Shown piece by piece: positions 44,263-52,762 of a stretch of DNA of 64,000 bases. The notes beneath the pieces are model-generated. The model ran no database searches, was not told the origin of the DNA, and saw nothing but the letters and a program-made list of their open reading frames with translations. The stretch is from Bacteroides ovatus. Lineage in GTDB: Bacteria; Bacteroidota; Bacteroidia; Bacteroidales; Bacteroidaceae. The stretch covers positions 3,720,001-3,784,000 of the forward strand of contig NZ_CP012938.1 of NCBI RefSeq assembly GCF_001314995.1, read 5' to 3'. The position numbers and the translations under genes are program-made. Within the stretch, counting starts at the first letter, position 1. Each line of letters begins with the position of its first letter.

Positions 44263-45303
44263 ATGAAAAAAGTTTTTATTTCGGCTTTTCTACTACTTAG
44301 CCTTCTTACTCTAAATGGATGTAAAAGTAATCAACCTCCGGTAAAAGAGACAGGTGAACCTTACGGAGTAAACTTGGCATGCGCGGACTTCGGTTCATCT
44401 TTCCCCGGTGAGTATAATAAAGACTATACCTACCCGACAGATCAAGACCTCGAATATTGGCAAAAGAAAGGGCTGAAACTTATCCGGTTACCATTCAAAT
44501 GGGAACGGCTACAACTTGACTTAAAAGGACCGCTAAACCAGCATGACCTCAATAAAATGAAAGAATTGGTCAGAGCAGCAGAGAAACGCGATATGGTGGT
44601 TATTCTTGACTTACATAATTACTGTCGCCGCTTCATGAACAACGAACATACCCTCATTGGAAACAATGAATTAACAATCGAAGACCTGGCTTCTTTCTGG
44701 CAAGCTATCGCTAAAGAATTCTCCACTTTTAAAAACATATATGGTTACGGGCTAATGAACGAACCACATGATCTGGCCCCGGAAACCAAGTGGTTCGACA
44801 TGGCACAAGCGTCCATCAATGCCATACGAGAAGTCGACACAAATACGCTTATTATGGTAGGCGGCAACGACTGGTCATCAGCAGAGCGTTGGATCGAGCA
44901 GAGTGATACACTCAAATTCTTAAAAGACCCGGCTAATAACCTTGCTTTTGAAGCTCATGTATATTTTGACAAGGATGCATCCGGTACGTACAAATATTCA
45001 TACGAAGAGGAAGAATGTTATCCGGAGAAAGGAATCGACCGGGTAAAACCATTTGTAGAATGGATTAAACAGAATAAATTCCATGGTTTTATCGGAGAAT
45101 ATGGAATCCCCGACAATGATCCCCGTTGGAATGAAACCCTCGACTTATTCTTGGGATATTTACAAGAAAATGGAATCAATGGTACATATTGGGCTGCGGG
45201 TCCGTGGTGGGATACCTATTTCATGGCAATCACCCCCAAAGACGGAAAAGACAGACCGCAAATGCCTATCATTGAGAAATATACAAGTACCTTAAAAAAA
45301 TAG
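44263..45303 (+). CDS. GH5 subfamily 5-like endoglucanase, lipoprotein (copy 2)
   Basis: 346 residues, 10 bases after the GH2 gene. Lipobox TLNGC, Cys20. YGVNLACADFGSSFPGE, LKLIRLPFKWERLQ, VILDLHNYCRR, YGLMNEPHD, GGNDWSSAERW and EAHVYFDKDASGTY mirror copy 1 and fungal GH5_5 enzymes. Acid/base Glu167, nucleophile Glu279 in IGEYGIPD. It lacks the acidic linker of copy 1 and differs in the loop around residues 120-135, where copy 1 has a longer insert (YCVYCDGQSSQNNQY). The two copies may attack different regions of the same glycan. Confidence 0.85.
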   Translation: MKKVFISAFLLLSLLTLNGCKSNQPPVKETGEPYGVNLACADFGSSFPGEYNKDYTYPTDQDLEYWQKKGLKLIRLPFKWERLQLDLKGPLNQHDLNKMKELVRAAEKRDMVVILDLHNYCRRFMNNEHTLIGNNELTIEDLASFWQAIAKEFSTFKNIYGYGLMNEPHDLAPETKWFDMAQASINAIREVDTNTLIMVGGNDWSSAERWIEQSDTLKFLKDPANNLAFEAHVYFDKDASGTYKYSYEEEECYPEKGIDRVKPFVEWIKQNKFHGFIGEYGIPDNDPRWNETLDLFLGYLQENGINGTYWAAGPWWDTYFMAITPKDGKDRPQMPIIEKYTSTLKK

Positions 45304-45307
45304 AATT

Positions 45308-46669
45308 ATGTTCAAACGATTCTCCATCTGCTATATTTTATTCATGTTTTGTATAACTGGAACTTCCGCCCAAAAAGACCGGTGGACAGGAAACGCCACG
45401 AATCTATCCAAAGGAAACTTAAGGGTAAATTCTTCAGGACGTTACCTAGAATACAGTGACGGAACTCCTTTTCTCTACATGGGAGATACAGCATGGGAAC
45501 TCATCAGCCGCTTAAATGACAAAGAGACTGAACTATATTTGGAGAATCGCAGAGAAAAAGGATTTACCGTCATACAAACGGTAATCCTGGATGAATTAGA
45601 TGATATGGATGTTTCATCTAACGGAGAACCTAAGTTAATTGACGGCAATATTGACAAGCCCGCTCCCGGCTATTTCACTCATGTAGACAAAGTTATTTCT
45701 CTGGCAGCAGCCAAAGGTTTATACATAGCTCTATTACCAACCTGGGGAGATAAGGTAGACAAACAATGGGGAAAAGGACCGGAGATTTTTACACCGGAAA
45801 ATGCATATAGATACGGCAAATGGTTAGGAGAACGTTATATGAACGCACCCAATCTGATATGGATAATAGGAGGTGATCGAAGTGGAGACGGAAAAAACTT
45901 TGCCATTTGGAATGCATTAGCAACCGGTATTAAAAGTGTAGACAAAAACCATTTGATGACCTATCATCCTCATGGAGAGCACTCATCCTCGTTCTGGTTT
46001 CACAATGCTTCGTGGCTGGATTTTAATATGTGTCAATCCGGACACGCACAACAAGATTTCGCAATCTATCAACGTCTGCTTTTGCCCGATTTAAAAAAGG
46101 AACCACACAAGCCATGCATGGACGGAGAACCCCGATATGAAAATATTCCGATCAATTTCAAAAAAGAAAATGGAAGATTTGGAGATGATGATATCCGCCA
46201 TACACTTTACCAAAGTATGTTCAGCGGAGCTTGTGGATATACATACGGCTGTAATGATATATGGCAGATGTTTGATACCGGACGTGAGCCTAAATGTGAC
46301 GCCGACACTCCATGGTACCAATCAATGGATAAACAAGGAGCATGGGACTTAATTCACTTTCGCAGATTATGGGAAAAATTTGACTTTACTCAAGGAAAAA
46401 ACCAACAAACCATCTTTGGCAATATACCTTTAGAAAATAAAAACTATCCCGTAGCATTCGGCAACAAAGACTACTTATTAGTATATTTTCCACAAGGTGG
46501 AGAGAGAACGATTTATTTGCCTTCAATGAAGGCATCCAAACGGTCTTTAAAGTGGATGAATCCTCGCAATGGAAGAATCACATTCCATCAAAATACAACA
46601 GCAGATACCATTCCCGTATCCTCTCCCACAAAGGGAAAAGGAAATGACTGGGTTTTAATTATAGAATAA
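45308..46669 (+). CDS. GH140-like (DUF4038) glycoside hydrolase
   Basis: 453 residues, 4 bases after GH5 copy 2; signal peptide to about Ala21 (TSAQKD). The DUF4038 barrel is seen in FLYMGDTAWELISRLN, YLENRREKGFTVIQ and LYIALLPTWGDKV; likely catalytic residues are Asp190 in IIGGDRS and Glu274 in MDGEPRYE, equivalent in place to those of the apiosidase BT1012. The C-terminal ~90 residues are the short beta domain (putative collagen-binding, DUF4060-type). Characterised GH140 enzymes remove D-apiose from rhamnogalacturonan II. Here the surrounding enzymes do not suggest RG-II, so a different target is likely. Confidence 0.8.
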   Translation: MFKRFSICYILFMFCITGTSAQKDRWTGNATNLSKGNLRVNSSGRYLEYSDGTPFLYMGDTAWELISRLNDKETELYLENRREKGFTVIQTVILDELDDMDVSSNGEPKLIDGNIDKPAPGYFTHVDKVISLAAAKGLYIALLPTWGDKVDKQWGKGPEIFTPENAYRYGKWLGERYMNAPNLIWIIGGDRSGDGKNFAIWNALATGIKSVDKNHLMTYHPHGEHSSSFWFHNASWLDFNMCQSGHAQQDFAIYQRLLLPDLKKEPHKPCMDGEPRYENIPINFKKENGRFGDDDIRHTLYQSMFSGACGYTYGCNDIWQMFDTGREPKCDADTPWYQSMDKQGAWDLIHFRRLWEKFDFTQGKNQQTIFGNIPLENKNYPVAFGNKDYLLVYFPQGGERTIYLPSMKASKRSLKWMNPRNGRITFHQNTTADTIPVSSPTKGKGNDWVLIIE

Positions 46670-46695
46670 TTAACCGAGAAAAATAACTATAGAAT

Positions 46696-47865
46696 ATGAA
46701 AAGTAATAGATTAGAAGAGCTAACACAAAATTATGAAGCTCTTATCAACCGAAAAAATGAGATATGTAACAATAGCAACGGTATATATAAACGTTACTAC
46801 CACCCTGTATTAACAGCAGAACATGCACCACTCATCTGGAAGTATGATTTTGATGAAAAACAAAACCCATTCATGGAAGAAAGAATTGGTATCAACGCTG
46901 TAATGAATACGGGAGCCATCAAGATCAATCATAAATACTATCTTGTGGCGCGTGTGGAAGGAGCAGACCGAAAATCATTCTTTGCAGTAGCAGAAAGTAA
47001 TAGTCCCGTAGACGGATTTCGTTTTTGGGATTATCCGATAGAAATGCCGGAGACAGACATTCCTGATACCAATATGTACGATATGCGCCTGACCGCACAT
47101 GAAGATGGATGGATTTATGGCATTTTTTGTGCGGAACGCAAAGATACAAACGCTCCAGCCGGTGATTTATCTTCCGCAGTAGCCGTTGCAGGTATTGCAC
47201 GAACAAAAGACCTAAAAACATGGCAACGCTTGCCGGATCTGAAATCTCCGAGCCAGCAACGTAACGTAGTGCTTCATCCGGAATTTGTGAATGGGAAGTA
47301 TGCCCTGTATACCCGCCCTCAAGATGGTTTTATTGACGCCGGCAATGGAGGAGGTATCGGATGGGCACTCATAGATGACATCTGTCATGCCGAAATAAAA
47401 GAGGAAAAAATCATCAATAAACGGTTTTATCATACGATCAAGGAGGTAAAAAATGGAGAAGGGCCACACCCCATTAAAACTCCACAAGGATGGTTACATT
47501 TAGCACATGGTGTAAGAGGATGCGCAGCCGGATTACGCTATGTATTATACTTATACATGACTTCTTTAGAAGATCCGACAGAAATTATAGCTGAACCTGC
47601 AGGTTATTTCATGGCCCCTATAGGAGAAGAAAGAATCGGTGATGTATCGAATGTATTATTCTCAAACGGATGGATTGAAGATGATAACGGAAAAATTTAT
47701 ATCTATTATGCGTCTTCAGACACCCGTCTTCATGTAGCCGAATCAACAGTAAGCCAGCTTGTAGATTATTGTCTGCACACACCAACCGACGGTTTCCGTT
47801 CTATAGAATCTGTGAAGCGGATCATTACTATGGTAAACCACAATAAACAATACCTGAAACAATAA
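46696..47865 (+). CDS. GH130 phosphorylase, 4-O-beta-mannosyl-glucose phosphorylase-like
   Basis: 389 residues, no signal peptide, so cytoplasmic. [53 protein letters not shown] with the predicted general acid Asp129, and [14 protein letters not shown] with HGVRG are close to GH130 subfamily 1, which phosphorolyses Man-beta-1,4-Glc to mannose-1-phosphate and glucose. In B. fragilis the enzyme works with a GPH-type importer, as found here in the next gene. There is no cellobiose epimerase or GH26 mannanase in the window, so the disaccharide would have to come straight from the glycan. Confidence 0.87.
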   Translation: MKSNRLEELTQNYEALINRKNEICNNSNGIYKRYYHPVLTAEHAPLIWKYDFDEKQNPFMEERIGINAVMNTGAIKINHKYYLVARVEGADRKSFFAVAESNSPVDGFRFWDYPIEMPETDIPDTNMYDMRLTAHEDGWIYGIFCAERKDTNAPAGDLSSAVAVAGIARTKDLKTWQRLPDLKSPSQQRNVVLHPEFVNGKYALYTRPQDGFIDAGNGGGIGWALIDDICHAEIKEEKIINKRFYHTIKEVKNGEGPHPIKTPQGWLHLAHGVRGCAAGLRYVLYLYMTSLEDPTEIIAEPAGYFMAPIGEERIGDVSNVLFSNGWIEDDNGKIYIYYASSDTRLHVAESTVSQLVDYCLHTPTDGFRSIESVKRIITMVNHNKQYLKQ

Positions 47866-47875
47866 ATACATCACC

Positions 47876-49270
47876 ATGGAAAACATAAAACTAAGAGAAA
47901 AAATCGGGTATGGATTAGGAGATGCTGCTTCTTCCATGTTTTGGAAGTTATTCACAATGTATCTGCTATTCTTCTACACAGACGTGGTAGGTATCTCTTC
48001 GGCAGTGGTAGGAACAATGTTCCTTATCACACGCATTTGGGACACTTTCCTCGATCCGTTTGTCGGAATATTAGGCGACCGGACAAACTCACGCTGGGGT
48101 AAATTCCGCCCCTACCTACTATGGATAGCCATACCATTCGGCATCTGTGGTATACTGACCTTCTCATCTTTTGGAGATAACATGACTACCAAAATAATAT
48201 TTGCCTATGCCACATATACCCTTATGATGATGGTATATTCATTAATCAATGTTCCGTACGCATCTCTATTAGGAGTAATGTCTGCCAATCCACAAGTACG
48301 CACAGAGTTCTCCTCCTACCGCATGACATTTGCTTTTGGAGGAAGTATTCTGGTACTATTCCTCATTGAGCCACTGGTTGATATATTCAGTAAAATGAAG
48401 ATAACGGAAAATATACCTGACATCGCTTTCGGCTGGCAGATGGCTGCAGTCGTATTTGCGATTATGGCTAGTGGAATGTTCTTATTAACTTTTCTATGGA
48501 CAAAAGAAAGAGTGCAGCCCATAAAGGAAGAAAAAGGATCACTGAAAGAAGATCTGAAAGATCTGGGCAGAAACAAACCCTGGTGGATTCTTTTATGCGC
48601 AGGAATCATGGCATTAGTGTTCAATTCTCTTCGTGACGGTTCTGCTGTATTCTATTTCAAATATTATGTAGACAGCTCCGATACATTCTCTTTCTCATTC
48701 ATGAATAGTGCCATTACTCTAATCACGATCTACTTGGTATTAGGACAAGCCGCCAATATCCTCGGAATCATGTTTGTGCCATCACTCACCAAAAGAATCG
48801 GTAAAAAGAAAACTTATTTTGTAGCAATGGTTGGCGCTACCATTCTAAGTGTTTTATTCTACTTCCTTCCTAAAGATTTTATCTGGGGAATTCTTTGTTT
48901 ACAGGTCTTAATAAGTATCTGTGCGGGTATTATTTCTCCTTTATTATGGTCTATGTATGCAGATATATCAGACTATTCCGAATGGAAAACCGGAAGACGG
49001 GCAACCGGCCTGATATTCTCTTCTTCGTCCATGTCTCAAAAGTTCGGTTGGACAATCGGAGGTGCTTTGACCGGATGGCTACTGGCCTATTTCGGTTTCA
49101 AAGCAAATGTAATCCAATCCGACTTTGCTCAAACCGGCATTTGTATGATGATGAGTATCTTCCCGGCAATTGCCACCATGCTATCAGCATTCTTCATTTC
49201 ACGTTATCCGTTAAATGAAAAAAGATTATATGAAATATCAACAGAACTCGAAGAGAGAAGAAAAAAGTAA
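47876..49270 (+). CDS. GPH-family sugar:cation symporter (MFS)
   Basis: 464 residues, about 12 membrane helices, 10 bases after GH130. GYGLGDAASSMFWKLF at the start and DPFVGILGDRTNSRWGKFRPYLLW with DRTNSRWGKFRP are the MelB/GPH signature; a second cation-sugar block is WSMYADISDYSEWKTGRRA around residue 365. It carries a di- or oligosaccharide with Na+ or H+ into the cytoplasm. Its position beside the phosphorylase suggests Man-beta-1,4-Glc as cargo. Confidence 0.92.
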   Translation: MENIKLREKIGYGLGDAASSMFWKLFTMYLLFFYTDVVGISSAVVGTMFLITRIWDTFLDPFVGILGDRTNSRWGKFRPYLLWIAIPFGICGILTFSSFGDNMTTKIIFAYATYTLMMMVYSLINVPYASLLGVMSANPQVRTEFSSYRMTFAFGGSILVLFLIEPLVDIFSKMKITENIPDIAFGWQMAAVVFAIMASGMFLLTFLWTKERVQPIKEEKGSLKEDLKDLGRNKPWWILLCAGIMALVFNSLRDGSAVFYFKYYVDSSDTFSFSFMNSAITLITIYLVLGQAANILGIMFVPSLTKRIGKKKTYFVAMVGATILSVLFYFLPKDFIWGILCLQVLISICAGIISPLLWSMYADISDYSEWKTGRRATGLIFSSSSMSQKFGWTIGGALTGWLLAYFGFKANVIQSDFAQTGICMMMSIFPAIATMLSAFFISRYPLNEKRLYEISTELEERRKK

Positions 49271-49295
49271 ATTCATCACTAACCAACTAACCAAT

Positions 49296-51962
49296 ATGGC
49301 TCATATTCCAATTCGGTCCTATTTATATTTACTATTGGGCACAACCCTATTCTCATGTGTACCTCAAGAGCTAAAACCGCCATTTGAATTAAAATGTGAG
49401 AATATACCCGTTCCTGTAGGAGTAGATACTCAAACTCCCAGACTCTCCTGGAAACTTCCGCTGCTAGAGGAAGATAGTATCAACAGAGTTGAAATATGGC
49501 TATCAACAGACAGTACTCAATTATCAGGCAGACAGTCCGGTTATTGGAACAAATCCATCATAGGAGCTCCCATAAGAGTCTCCTATGATGGACAACCATT
49601 AGATTCATATACAACATATTATTGGAAAATAGGCTATCAAACCTCTTCCAAACAGAAAACTACATTTTCTCCAATATCCTCCTTCACAACAGGATGTTTA
49701 TCACCCGACAACTGGAAAGGGAAATGGATTACTGATAAACATGACATCACATACCGTCCGGCACCCTATTATAGAAAGAGCTTCCAATTAGACAAAACAA
49801 TCGAGCAAGCCTTACTCACTATTGCATCGGCAGGCCTGCATGAGCTCTCTATCAACGGGCAACGGGCAGGAAATCATTTCCTTGACCCTATGTATACACA
49901 TTTCGACAAACGTATACTATCAGTCACTCATGATGTTACGTCATTACTATCTCTGGGTGAAAATGTAATAGGAGTACAACTGGGGAACGGCTGGTATAAT
50001 CATCAATCCACAGCAGTATGGTTTTTCGACAAGGCTTCATGGAGAAACCGCCCTAAATTCACAGCACAACTCCATCTGCGTTACACAGATGGAACAACAG
50101 AATATCTGGGTACTGACTCAACCTGGCAAACAACTGACAGCCCGGTTATTTTCAACAGCATCTATACAGCCGAGCATTATGATGCACAGAAAGAATTAGC
50201 AGGCTGGGACTCCCCCGGATTCAACGCTACCGGATGGTATCATGCACAAGAAACCGAATCGCCTACGGAAACGATCAAATCACAAGTTATGTATCCGATT
50301 CGTGAAACGGCCCGCTATACAGCAACTCAATGCAAAAAAATAAATGACAGCTGCTACGTCTATCATTTCCCCCAAAACATTGCAGGTGTCACCGAGCTAA
50401 AAGTGAAAGGGAAAAAAGGAACAAAACTGCGCCTGAAACATGGGGAACTTTTAGACAAAAACGGTATGGTAAACATGGCAAATATAGATTATCACTACCG
50501 GCCGACAGACGACAGCGATCCTTTTCAAACAGACATCGTCATACTTAGCGGAAAGCAAGATAGATTCATGCCCAAATTCAACTACAAAGGTTTTCAGTTT
50601 GTAGAAGTCTCATCATCTACCCCTATTCAATTATCCGACGAAAATCTTATTGCAGTAGAAATGCACAGTGATGTTCCGGCCATCGGCTACTGGTCTTCGT
50701 CATCCGAGCTGCTAAACAAAATATGGAAAGCCACTAACAGTTCCTATTTAGCCAACTTGTTCGGTTACCCGACTGACTGCCCTCAACGGGAAAAGAATGG
50801 CTGGACAGGAGATGCACATATTGCCATAGAAACAGGATTATACAATTTCGATGGTATCTCTATATATGAGAAATGGATGAACGACTTTTGTGATGAACAA
50901 AAAGACAACGGAGTCCTCCCATGTATCATCCCAACTTCTGTATGGGGCTATGATTGGGCCAACGGGGTCGACTGGACGAGTGCTGTCGCCATTATCCCTT
51001 GGGAAATTTATCGATTTTACGGAGATACCACATTACTCCGCCGCATGTACGGACCAATCAAAAAATATGTCTCCTATATAGAATCCATATCAACCAATCA
51101 TCTTACAGACTGGGGACTGGGCGACTGGGTACCTGTACGCTCAAAAAGCAATATAACCTTGACTTCCTCTATCTATTATTATACGGACGTCTGTATTCTA
51201 GCCAAAGCAGCCAGACTTTTCGGATATGCCGAAGATGCCTCCTATTATAACACGCTGGCACAAAAAATAAAAGAAGCTATCAACACCAGTTTTCTCAATA
51301 AGGAAACAGGAATATATGCAGGGGGAACACAGACAGAACTTGCCATGCCATTATACTGGGGAATCGTTCCGGAAGAAGATAAAAAGAAAGTTGCTGCCAG
51401 ACTACATGAATTGGTAGAAAAAGACGATTATCATCTGGACGTCGGTTTATTAGGAAGCAAGGCCCTACTTTCCGCCCTGTCAGATAACGGATATGCGGAA
51501 ACAGCTTACAAAGTCGCATCACAAGACACCTATCCTTCCTGGGGGTACTGGATCAAACAAGGTGCTACAACTCTACATGAAAATTGGCGGACAGATGTCG
51601 TTATCGACAACTCATATAACCATATTATGTTCGGAGAAATAGGAGCATGGCTATACAAAGGACTGGGAGGAATTCAGATAGATGAAAAACATCCCGGATT
51701 CAAGCATATTTTGCTAAAACCTTTCTTTCCGGCAGACATGAATGAACTTACCATACGCTATAATACTCCCTATGGCTGGTTAAATATCAACTGGGTTCGT
51801 CAAACTAATGACTGCATCCGTTATACAATCGATATTCCGGCAGGCACTTCTGCAACATTTGTTCCTTTTACAATGCCAGAACCCCAAAAATCTATAACTT
51901 TACAAGCCGGAAAACATTCACTTGAACTTGATTTTATTCACCAATTAATCAATCAACGATAA
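49296..51962 (+). CDS. GH78 alpha-L-rhamnosidase, lipoprotein
   Basis: 888 residues from ATG 49296, chosen because MAHIPIRSYLYLLLGTT leads directly to lipobox LFSC (Cys21); frame upstream of it lies in the transporter gene. N-terminal beta domains (LKCENIPVPVGVDTQTPRLS), then an (alpha/alpha)6 barrel with DCPQREKNGWTGDAH at about 490-505, DWGLGDWVP, and ATTLHENW near residue 757 containing the base Glu. These are the GH78 hallmarks; the enzyme releases alpha-L-rhamnose by inversion. A C-terminal beta domain ends the protein. It indicates that the target glycan carries rhamnose. Confidence 0.9.
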   Translation: MAHIPIRSYLYLLLGTTLFSCVPQELKPPFELKCENIPVPVGVDTQTPRLSWKLPLLEEDSINRVEIWLSTDSTQLSGRQSGYWNKSIIGAPIRVSYDGQPLDSYTTYYWKIGYQTSSKQKTTFSPISSFTTGCLSPDNWKGKWITDKHDITYRPAPYYRKSFQLDKTIEQALLTIASAGLHELSINGQRAGNHFLDPMYTHFDKRILSVTHDVTSLLSLGENVIGVQLGNGWYNHQSTAVWFFDKASWRNRPKFTAQLHLRYTDGTTEYLGTDSTWQTTDSPVIFNSIYTAEHYDAQKELAGWDSPGFNATGWYHAQETESPTETIKSQVMYPIRETARYTATQCKKINDSCYVYHFPQNIAGVTELKVKGKKGTKLRLKHGELLDKNGMVNMANIDYHYRPTDDSDPFQTDIVILSGKQDRFMPKFNYKGFQFVEVSSSTPIQLSDENLIAVEMHSDVPAIGYWSSSSELLNKIWKATNSSYLANLFGYPTDCPQREKNGWTGDAHIAIETGLYNFDGISIYEKWMNDFCDEQKDNGVLPCIIPTSVWGYDWANGVDWTSAVAIIPWEIYRFYGDTTLLRRMYGPIKKYVSYIESISTNHLTDWGLGDWVPVRSKSNITLTSSIYYYTDVCILAKAARLFGYAEDASYYNTLAQKIKEAINTSFLNKETGIYAGGTQTELAMPLYWGIVPEEDKKKVAARLHELVEKDDYHLDVGLLGSKALLSALSDNGYAETAYKVASQDTYPSWGYWIKQGATTLHENWRTDVVIDNSYNHIMFGEIGAWLYKGLGGIQIDEKHPGFKHILLKPFFPADMNELTIRYNTPYGWLNINWVRQTNDCIRYTIDIPAGTSATFVPFTMPEPQKSITLQAGKHSLELDFIHQLINQR

Positions 51963-51964
51963 CT

Positions 51965-52744
51965 ATGTACAAAAGAATCACCTTATTCACATTCATTTGC
52001 CTGCTCGCTTTAGCAGGAATAGCCCAAAATAAAGACACTTATACCATTTTATTATCCGGAGCATCTTTTGCCGAACCTAACAATAAGTGGTTTGAAATGG
52101 GATGTCGTGCCCTTCACGCCATCCCCATCAATCGGGCTGTAAGTGCAGAATCTATTGCTCACACTGCAAATAAAATGCTGGACGGTACTCTCTATACCCC
52201 GGAAGAGTTCGATAACATTGATGTATTTGTCTTGATGCAAGTACATGAAAAAGACGTATATAACGAAGCAAACTTAAAAGAGAACTACAAGGATTATAAA
52301 ACTCCTTTTGATGCTTCCGACTATGCCGTTTGCTATGATTATGTCATCAAGCGCTACATATCAGACTGTTATAACCAGAAATTCAATCCAAAATCTAGAT
52401 ATTACAACACTCCTTATGGGAAACCTGCTTCTATTGTCTTATGTACTCATTGGCATGACAGTCGTCCGATATTCAACACTTCGGTCCGAAAACTGGCAGA
52501 AAAATGGGGATTCCCGGTAGTAGAATTCGACAGATACATCGGATTCTCCAAAAACCAGAAACATCCGGTTACAGGAAAACAATATAGCCTAATTTACACT
52601 GGGGATTCACAAGAGACTCATGGAGAAATATTTGGATGGCATCCGCCACATGGAGAACATTCATTTATTCAACAGCGCATGGCTGCAATCTTTGCCGATA
52701 CGCTTCGTAAGATATTGCTTCCCAAAGAATATATTAATGAATAA
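51965..52744 (+). CDS. Secreted SGNH-like protein, possibly DUF5040
   Basis: 259 residues, 2 bases after the GH78 stop; signal peptide ending near AGIAQ. YTILLSGASFAEPNNKWFE resembles an SGNH block I with Ser in place of the usual GDS context, and HPPHGEHSFIQQRMA near the C-terminus could supply the catalytic His. VFVLMQVHEKDVYNE and SIVLCTHWHDSRPIFNTS fill the middle. The family name is from memory and uncertain. Together with the next gene it suggests two esterases for acyl groups on the glycan or its side chains. Confidence 0.55.
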   Translation: MYKRITLFTFICLLALAGIAQNKDTYTILLSGASFAEPNNKWFEMGCRALHAIPINRAVSAESIAHTANKMLDGTLYTPEEFDNIDVFVLMQVHEKDVYNEANLKENYKDYKTPFDASDYAVCYDYVIKRYISDCYNQKFNPKSRYYNTPYGKPASIVLCTHWHDSRPIFNTSVRKLAEKWGFPVVEFDRYIGFSKNQKHPVTGKQYSLIYTGDSQETHGEIFGWHPPHGEHSFIQQRMAAIFADTLRKILLPKEYINE

Positions 52745-52762
52745 TCACCAAATACTCATCGG

